Assembly: GCA_015039365.1 (NCBI GenBank)
Contig: WION01000230.1
Location: 20,891 to 84,890 of the forward strand
Origin: Amanita rubescens
Taxonomy: Eukaryota > Basidiomycota > Agaricomycetes > Agaricales > Amanitaceae
Length of the DNA stretch: 64,000 nucleotides
Direction: 5' to 3'
The translations under genes were made by a program, and so were the position numbers. Positions 57,740-64,000 of the stretch are shown here, piece after piece; the first letter of the stretch is position 1, and each line of letters opens with the position of its first letter. The notes under the pieces were generated by a model. The model was not told the DNA's origin. It was given only the letters and a program-made list of their open reading frames with translations, and searched no databases.

Positions 57740-57825
57740 GATTTTTCAAAATCGGATTCTGATCGGACTCCGGTAGGACTCCTAGGACTCCTATCGGACT
57801 CCGACCGGAATAGGGGGGGGACAGT
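57740..57825 (-). repeat. Right terminal inverted repeat of KDZ element
   Basis: Reverse complement of the left end: CCCCCCCC..GAGTCCGATAGGAGTCCTAGGAGTCC..GATCAGAATCCGATTTT. A related but diverged block with TCCGATTTGTCCGATTTATTCC lies further in at 57600-57700. Confidence 0.75.
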
Positions 57826-57832
57826 AAAGACC

Positions 57833-57842
57833 TCGAATAGAG
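57833..57842 (+). repeat. Right target-site duplication of KDZ element
   Basis: TCGAATAGAG, identical to 51451-51460. The sequence after it continues the interrupted kinase-flank debris. Confidence 0.75.
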
Positions 57843-57929
57843 ACGAAATACGAACAGATTTTGAACAGAAAGACATCGTGAACGTAAGTGTGAGGGGAAC
57901 GCGTGTGTACAAAGTCCATCGCAGTACTT

Positions 57930-58450
57930 TGCATATCGAGAGCGCTTCAATGCTTAGTCCACGTAAAGTTGTACTCGCCGTTTGTTGCGCCGTCAAGCTC
58001 GAACGTTCGAACCTGTGCTTCATTTGTACTCGGCTCTCGTGCTCAGAACTCTAAAAAAATGGGGAGACTTGCTCGTATATGCATCAAAATGCGCATAAAA
58101 CTTTTTCAGGCGACCGGCCTCAATTACTCCCAGCATTCATGCACCTTCGCGTCCCTTTCTTCAATACACCCGCACACCAACCATAATCTGGCCGGGGAGA
58201 TCGTCATTAGATAAAGGGTTCCTTAGTTGCGGAGGCTCACTCTAGTAAATCGTCCGCTACGGTCACCCGGGTAAAACGTCTGCTCATCCTTCACGGACTC
58301 GTCCAACGCGGAGAATACCAGCTCGTACTGCCCCCGCCCATAGAACGCTTTGCGCATTTCAGATTTATTCGCTCTTCTGTAGAAGAAATAATGAATATGG
58401 GAATTAGGAAAACAGAAGAAAAAATTCATGGTACCGGGATTGTTCTGTGA
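57930..58450 (-). pseudogene. KRE6/SKN1-like relic with large internal deletion
   Basis: The minus strand from 58370 reads MRKAFYGRGQYELVFSALDESVKDEQTFYPGDRSGRFT, the KRE6 N-terminal ELVFSDEF...TFYPGD block. It is followed after a stop directly by the FPA..VRVYQRKG-like C-terminal block (SPARLWLVCGCIEER) and a DAYTSK-like end with a GTAAG-type donor near 58065. The whole centre of the domain is missing, as at 6.7 kb and 46.8 kb. Confidence 0.6.
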
Positions 58451-59369
58451 CAGTGCGAGGAAGGAATTCCAGAGGGGAAGGGAACGGGCCCGTTGCATTG
58501 ACGCGGATCTTGTTAGCTTCTGTGGTACTTTACTAAGGGTAATCATCAAAGTGTGGGCCGTCCAGGTCCTCGCCTCTAACTCGTTCCAGCCGGTCGAGGA
58601 TGGAGTCGCAACCTCGTGAAGTGGGTTGGAAGTGGGGGATGGGCAAGCTTTGAGTCCGGTTGGGAGGAGGTGTGGTACCAGGTATACGCACTCGCAACCG
58701 ATACGATGCGTTGGCCTTCCGTAAGTGATAAATGGTTCAACGGACCGATCAGCTGAGTGCGCAACCTTGCGCGTCAATTGTTAGTTACAGATAAGCCCCA
58801 ACGACGGTAAAGAGTCCTCACCCGTGGTGCTATAAAACACGATTCTTCGTCTCGTTCGTATCATGGATCACAAACCCGTCCGAGTCCAACGTATCGTTCA
58901 AAATACACAGAGCCGTTCGTGCTAAACTGCGTAGACTGTGCCCTGACTGGGACCATTCGTGTTCACGTTTTCTTTTTTGAGTCTGAAGATGTTGGTTTTG
59001 GCAGAGAGAGATGGGCCAAGGAACATACTGAGGGTTAGCCAGAGCCTACGCCGTCGTCGTGAAACGTGGCAAGTGGTGACGTCACCTCGCCTCACGCTGA
59101 TCCTATGCCATGACATGGTCAAATCATAGGTCTACTATCATCCAGAATTCAGGCCATTACATTTACTACAAAATATGGCAACTGTGACTCCTAACAGCTC
59201 GAGGTCACCGCCTTGTCTTGACACCATTCAACACGATTAGACACTCAAGCGTTCGCCAGAGCTGCTCTAGCACCAGGAGTAGTCCTAGAACTCAACTTCC
59301 TCAGGCCGAATTGGAGCAGCGCGCCGATCCCGAGGGGGCCTTCCGGACGTCTCGAAGAGGTTGAAGCAA
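58451..59369. other. Duplicated debris, no gene
   Basis: 58600-59120 parallels 46880-47250 on the minus strand (LLPTGLKACPSP and the TCTGAA.ATGTTGGTTTTGGCAGA phrase). 59140-59369 is the kinase 5' flank (ATATGGCAACTGTGAC, GGACGTCTCGAAG). No intact frame. Confidence 0.4.
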
Positions 59370-60770
59370 CATGTCCGCTTGATCCGGCAGCCTTGCTCTG
59401 CTACGTATTCTTAACGATAACAACCGAAGGTAACGCAACCGTCACCTGCGAAATGGTTACTACATACTTTGCTTAAGTGCCAGCAGCCCAGATCTTCCAT
59501 CACGCCCCGTCGCAAACGCAACCACTCTCGATCTTCTTGCGCAGACTGTTATCCAGGGACGACTATATTGGCATTGCAGAAAGATAATATGGGCCTCGGA
59601 TGTAATGGATCTGTTGGAATTCACACTACATGTGCTTCGTCATCGTTACCTATCAAGTTTCGGATACAACCATAAACATCAACCGACGAGCAAGACACCT
59701 TATATTTAAAATTCATATCAAAGACGCCCATCGTGCCACGGTCCCTTCATCGTAACTGGAATCAGCATGCCGACAAGCGCGACTACATAGGTTCGCGGTG
59801 GTTTATGGCAACGTTTTTAAGGGCGAACTTTGTGGCACAGTTGTTGCGTTAAAAGTGCTTTACAAAAATGACGCTAACAACCTTGTAAGTTTTTCAACGC
59901 CTGTTCTTGAGACGCCGTTGCTTATTCTCATTCCAACAGGCCTTTTGTCGAGAGGCATTAATGTGGGGATCCCTTAAGCAAAGTTCGTCCTACCATTCAT
60001 CGGAATTCATGAAGAGGAAGATGGAATGGCCTTTCCTCGTCTCGCCATACATGAAGAATGGGACTCTAAGCCAATGGCGGAAGAACATAAATCCATCGAT
60101 AACCCAAATAACAGAACGTGTATGTTTTTTTTCCTTCCTTTAGCTCTTTTATCGATGTTCACTCTCGAGAAAGATGCTAGAAGTGGCCCAAGGCGATGGA
60201 TTACATCCATTCGGAAGGCGTCGTTCATGGGGACCTACGTGGGGTACGCTACCTAAAACACGCGTCCGTTGAAATGCTAACCTTCTTTTCAGGAGAATGT
60301 TCCTCTTGGACGCTAATCTCCGTGTTCAAATCGCCAGACTTTGGATTGACCAGACTCTTGGATGCTACCAACACCCAATCTGGAGCAAAACATCTCAACT
60401 TTGCAGCCCCAGAGTTATTCGGATGCCCTGAGGATGCAGATAACCCGACAGCTTGAAGACCCGCCAAGAACGCAAATGTCAGATTGTCTACGCATTTGGG
60501 TGTATCTACTATGAAGTGCGTCGCAGAAAACATGCTTGTATTGCTTCTGAATTGCCTAGAATCCATTACGATTGTATACCCTTTGCCGGCAGAAAGGAGA
60601 TACAGATCGTGACTCCTTGTCTCTCTCGGGGCGAAATGTCCGCCTCGACAAGACGAGCCGCCTCTGAGTGACAGGGCATGGGAGTTGATTCAATGGTGCT
60701 GGGTGATGGAACCGCCGAAACGACCACGAATGAAAGAGATCGCAGAACACATGATGGATCAGCGAAAGGC
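59370..60770 (+). pseudogene. Kinase copy with many single-base indels
   Basis: The whole leader-module-kinase layout of the gene at 47519 is present: a leader ATG at about 59371, a module near 59520-59700, the VALK exon, an AFCREALMW exon at 59939, HGDLRG at 60225, an ENVPLDA-type exon at 60293, DFG, APE and a C-lobe end at 60756. However, at least a dozen one-base insertions or losses break the frame (for example ATCTTCTTGCGC, AAGTTTCGGA, GGTTCGCGG, TCGCCAGACTTTGG). Exon sequence between them is well conserved. It is coded here as a pseudogene, but the error pattern could also be poor local sequence quality. Confidence 0.75.
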
Positions 60771-62290
60771 GGGCAGTTTCTCCGTCTCATCAAACAAAGG
60801 ACGACATCATGAAGTGATCGCTCATCTACTTCGTATGGCCGTACGGACCTCAAACGCCGTCCCCAATCACATAATTCAAGCTCTGAGCAGACGAGCTCAC
60901 CACCGCTCATTTTTTATCAACAAACTCAGGTGGAGCAATGATCGACGACTCGGAACAGCTTGAAGGACCGGAAGATAATTGGGCAGAGCTGACTGTAAAT
61001 GTTTTGAAATGTTTTAAACTGTTCGATCACTGATGTTGACTGTCACTCAGCGATATCTAGACGTTCAAACCGGAGCAATCGTGGTTGTGCAATTCATAGC
61101 GTTCCTAACCGACGTTCGACGTGCAAAGCCGTTCATCCTCCACTGAATGAGAACCTAACACAATCATTTACCATTGTGTCAAGGCATTGTGGCTGTATGC
61201 AAGGATAATTTTCCACCCAACGTCCATTCAGCAAGGAAACGAGATATTACGCGATTTCAGCGATCATGCAAACAGGCTCAGCGAAAGTGCAGGCACTACC
61301 TGAGCTTACGAAAGAATCACGACGGGGTAATGGCCAAGTCGAGCTATTTTCCATTGCCAATGCAAATGAAGGCATTACTGAAGCTTTAATTTCGTTCATT
61401 CGTTCATTCCGTTCTATGCGCCTACTTTTATCGGATAAATTACCATTGTAACTTAGTGGAACTGTAACTCAGCTAGGGATATATCGTGCTCAGATGAATG
61501 GTTTACCGCGCAATACGCGCATTGATTCGTAGATTTTGAATATAAAACCGATAGGCTTCAGAACCCGTCGGAACTGGTATCAGGCCTATACGTGACACGC
61601 TGGCACAGATATGATACGTTGGCATTCCGCGTGTGATAAACCCGTCTTGTTCAACTGTACTCAAGCCTACGCGTCAAATCGTTAGTTAACAGAGACGTAG
61701 TAGCCCCCACAGACGAAAAGAGTTCTCACCCGCGATATGGCTCTTCTCGCCCATCCAACGTAACACACCCGTGCACGAATAGCAGAGGCCACACACTGGT
61801 AATTCACGTTTGCGTTTTTCCTTTTACGTGGTTAGTTTCGGTGGAAGAAGGATGGGGTTGGGTAAGAGCATGCTGAGAGGTGATGACGTGGCAGCCAGCT
61901 CAGCGCGGACGATCGCCAGGGAATAGGTTCGGGGGTTGTGAAGTTCATTTCACGATCCCAAACCTTGTCGTATTGGGCTGGTCAAGATGTACCGTATCCG
62001 TATCGTATGAGAATCGCGTTAGACGTGGCGAGCTGACGGCTACTTGAAAGAGAGGTACGAGGTGCCAGTGGGGATGACTGAGTTGCTCGCGGGGGCGAAT
62101 TTGTTGTTCGCGAGGTGGTGGAGTTATCCTTGCGAGGCTGACGCGTGTAGCGAGTTCAACAGAGTAAAAGCGAGCGAAGACACATCGTGATGTGACGTCA
62201 TCACGTCCACGACCACTCACAGAAACCTGTAATCAAACCTTACGCCAGTCCTCCACCACCCCATGCAATAACCGCAACCTCAACTACCGC
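60771..62290. other. Intergenic, no gene seen; contains a duplicate of 15.8-16.1 kb
   Basis: 60771-61500 has no recognised coding sequence. 61510-61790 is similar to 15830-16110. 61800-62290 shows only short frames. Confidence 0.4.
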
Positions 62291-62299
62291 CCTAATCTT

Positions 62300-62515
62300 G
62301 TCACAAATTCTGCTTTTCGAGCGGGTACATCGAGGTATCAGCTTCTTCCCCGGTTCGGACCAAGCCAGGCCCGATTCCGACCACCGAGATCCCTCCCCCT
62401 CCTTCGACCGAGGTGCACCGGAAATCGAAACCGAGAAGGACAAGGAAAACCCCACACGCCAAGTCGCCTCTCAGAGCGCGCAATTTGCGCTGTTCACGCA
62501 CGACTCTGACGTGTA
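62300..62515 (+). pseudogene. KRE6/SKN1-like fragment, plus-strand orientation
   Basis: KFCFSSGYIEVSASSP (from 62308) is followed after a frame change by GAPEIETEKDKENPTRQVASQSAQFALFTHDSDVYL. Both are KRE6 landmarks, but the WPGAWTMGN to CSCP block between them is deleted. It is the only copy on the same strand as the kinases. It stops abruptly at the AGGC-rich cluster. Confidence 0.7.
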
Positions 62516-62524
62516 TTTGACATC

Positions 62525-62740
62525 TACAAAACGGCACGTGCCTGGCAAGGCACCTCAAGGCCTGGTAAGGCATCATCAAGGCTTGGAATTTCGCCCAGCC
62601 CTGGAAATTCTCGGGTGGCTTTCAAGGCCTTGGAGGTTTTCCAAGGCCTTGCATAGCCTGGCCAGGGTACCCAAGCTGGGGCATGCCTTACAAGGCAGTC
62701 CCCAGGCTTACCACAAAAGTATCAGGAAATCCCTTGAAGA
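62525..62740. repeat. AGGC-rich cluster of overlapping palindromes
   Basis: The hexamer AAGGCC/CAAGGC and its complement recur many times (GGCAAGGCACC, TCAAGGCCTGG, TTTCAAGGCCTTGGA, TTTTCCAAGGCCTTGCA, GCCTGGCCAGGG), giving several short perfect palindromes around AAGGCCTT and TGGCCA. No coding constraint is evident. Confidence 0.6.
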
Positions 62741-62904
62741 CGGATTTTAATTGTAATCAAATGTGATTATACAATCTAAATGCGTGTATGTGTTATGTAT
62801 GACATGTATGACATTATTACATTACATATTTATATTTATATATATCTTGTCAGCAATCAATCAATCAATCTATCTACCGGATATAGATCTATCGTAATTT
62901 AATA
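62741..62904. other. AT-rich simple-repeat stretch
   Basis: TATGTATGACATGTATGACATT, ATATTTATATTTATATATAT and (AATC)n at 62853-62870. On the minus strand this follows the tRNA-like segment and may be its tail. Confidence 0.5.
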
Positions 62905-62980
62905 GGTGCACTCAGTCGGAATCGAACCCAAGGTCCTGCCATTAAGTATGTCACAGTAAAACCGTTAGCTACATACGCAA
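62905..62980 (-). tRNA. tRNA-Lys(CTT)-like relic, possibly a SINE head
   Basis: The minus strand has an A-box-like TAGCTAACGG, an anticodon-loop region TACTTAATGGCAGGACC resembling the CTCTTAAT of tRNA-Lys(CTT), and an exact B-box GGTTCGATTCC at the normal distance. The possible acceptor strands TGCGTAT and GAGTGCA pair only with wobbles and a mismatch. T33 is replaced by A. It is unlikely to be a working tRNA. The (GATT)n stretch beyond the 3' side fits a tRNA-derived SINE. Confidence 0.4.
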
Positions 62981-63043
62981 TTACAATACATTCCCTCCCA
63001 TTTAATATGGAGACAGAACCTGGGTGCCATTGGGTGAGGACGG

Positions 63044-63530
63044 TTAAAGGAGGGATATTCCTTGTATTATAGGCTCGTTATCATAAAATACTGCCCGCGA
63101 TACGCAGCCAGCCTTCCAGACCCAGACCACCTCCCGTCCTCGCTCTCCATCTGCGTCGTCATCATTGGACTGAGCAGGCTTTGCCAACTCCTCTCCAACG
63201 AACCGCAGCTCCTGCTCCTGGGACATGCTTTCAAGTATGTTGATATGGTCATGTGCGTTTGTGACCATCTCGGACCAGCACTTCTGTTTTCTTTTGCCTT
63301 GGCGTCATTCAATCTTGTCACGATGGCGCCGATGATGAGGAGACTCGAAGTAGGACGGCAGCAGCGGTTTTTTCGAAGAAGATTGGGAGGCAAACGAGAA
63401 AGACGAGGCCATCACTTGAGAGACATGTCCGCAGTAGTAGGACCGAGACTCGAACCTGATGGCATACATGTGGATGCTGAGAGGGTTTGGGAAGCTTAAG
63501 CATTTAGAGCGGTTTACGGATTCCATTACG
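63044..63530 (-). other. Overlapping open frames, gene uncertain
   Basis: Both strands have open frames of up to 145 codons here. The minus-strand frame 63044-63268 (MSQEQELRFVGEELAKPAQSNDDDADGE part) looks the more protein-like, with Glu/Asp-rich polar sequence. The minus strand also stays open at 63305-63526. No domain is recognised and no start or splice structure is secure. Confidence 0.25.
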
Positions 63531-63534
63531 AATG

Positions 63535-63820
63535 CCGAAGACAGTGATAGACCAAGGGTAATACGTTGTCGAGTGGGAGTGGTTAGTTAGCAGCTAGTCA
63601 CGGTTTCCCATCAACGAACTTGTATCTAGTAACAGTTAAGAACAACGTACGAAAGGGTATTATTCAGCTTTGCATGGTATGCTCCCGAAGACAGTGATGA
63701 GACCAAGGTAATACGTTGTCGAGTGCGAGTGGTTAGTTAGCTAGTTTCCCATCACGAACTCGTATAAACAGTTAAGAACAACGTACGAAAGGGTATTATT
63801 CAGCTTTGTGTGGGTATGCT
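63535..63820. repeat. Tandem direct duplication of about 136-149 bp
   Basis: Unit 1 (63535-63683) and unit 2 (63685-63820) both run from CCGAAGACAGTGAT through GTAATACGTTGTCGAGTG and AACAACGTACGAAAGGGTAT to TATGCT. Unit 2 lacks a GCAGCTAGTCACG-type stretch and a TCTAG. 63821-64000 shows no feature. Confidence 0.85.
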
Positions 63821-64000
63821 CAGAACCGCGCTCTTGGGATCCCATTAGGCAGATCATTCCACAACAGGGGCAAAAGTTCAACAACGCGGGACTAGCAGGA
63901 GAGAAAGGGGTCTTTTGCCAGCCTCGTAAGAGAGGAGTCCGGATGGACTGGACATTGCTGTAGCCTGACTCACACTCGAAATGTAGGACGGTTACGCTTG

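Larger units (their letters stand above)
51461..57832 (-). mobile_element. KDZ-type DNA transposon, complete with inverted ends
   Basis: About 6.4 kb bounded by imperfect terminal inverted repeats. The left end (CTTTACACTCCCCCCCC, then GACTCCGATAGGACTCCTA) is mirrored at the right end (CTTTACTGTCCCCCCCC, then GAGTCCGATAGGAGTCCTA), similarity running about 85 bp. The ends are flanked by a 10-bp direct duplication. It encodes a transposase-like protein with CxC5/CxC6 cysteine clusters and an upstream accessory frame, both on the minus strand. Base composition is AT-richer than its surroundings. Kyakuja-Dileera-Zisupton elements are known to be expanded in Agaricomycetes. The transposase frame is open, so the copy may be young. 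Confidence 0.82.

Noticed and set aside
63062..63499. Plus-strand 145-codon frame as a membrane protein
   Set aside because: Hydrophobic segments are short, there is no homologue I recognise, and the opposite strand is equally open.

Overview
This window looks like a gene-dense, highly rearranged piece of an Agaricomycete (mushroom-class basidiomycete) genome. The evidence is many short introns of about 45-60 nt, a KDZ-type DNA transposon with CxC5/CxC6 cysteine clusters, a Tad-like LINE ORF1, a basidiomycete-type Skn7/Prr1 receiver domain, SIN3 PAH sequence, and a family of TKL-type kinases in which a PxSLIVTGV segment leads into the kinase fold. The species cannot be named from the sequence.

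The plus strand is dominated by one expanded kinase family. Each unit has a short alpha-helical-looking module (consensus ILSREDYxxxAxxL, then RARRFMxKxISKxP), followed in complete units by a kinase domain with a Gly-rich loop, a VALK lysine, an FCREALMW helix C, HGDLRGxN, DFG and APE motifs, split by introns at fixed places. Nearly every intron that I could reconstruct is phase 0, so modules and kinase exons are interchangeable cassettes. Three architectures recur. (1) Several modules in tandem before one kinase: the gene cut by the left edge (2-2977), 8029-11648 and 42653-46245. (2) Two complete module-kinase units in one gene: 12861-15740, 16520-20733, 22676-26494 and 30657-33695; in two of these four the second kinase has lost key catalytic residues. 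(3) One kinase with a new C-terminal part: 37595-40369, where the kinase splices in frame into a Skn7/Prr1-type phosphoreceiver domain, and 47519-50793, with a long unrecognised Pro/Ser/Tyr-rich tail. Broken copies lie at 5041-6340, 50794-51100, 59370-60770 and, inverted, at about 28.6 kb.

Between the kinase genes lie decayed, mostly antisense, copies of a KRE6/SKN1-type beta-glucan-synthesis-associated protein and other unrecognised debris. These travelled with the kinases in segmental duplications: 7.2-11.8 kb resembles 41.9-46.5 kb, and 16.3-20.7 kb resembles 22.5-26.5 kb. SIN3 PAH fragments sit at 4.6-5.0 kb and, more weakly, at 16.1 kb.

Two well-delimited mobile insertions are visible. 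A 1.7-kb LINE derivative carrying only ORF1, with a poly(A) tail and a 13-bp target duplication, sits just upstream of the kinase-receiver gene (35706-37405). A 6.4-kb KDZ element with terminal inverted repeats and a direct flanking duplication (51461-57832) interrupts kinase-flank debris. The right end (60.8-64 kb) holds a KRE6-like fragment, an AGGC-rich palindromic cluster, a tRNA-Lys-like relic and a 140-150-bp direct duplication, with no well-supported gene.

All gene models are read by eye from splice signals and frame continuity. No alignment or database search was run.
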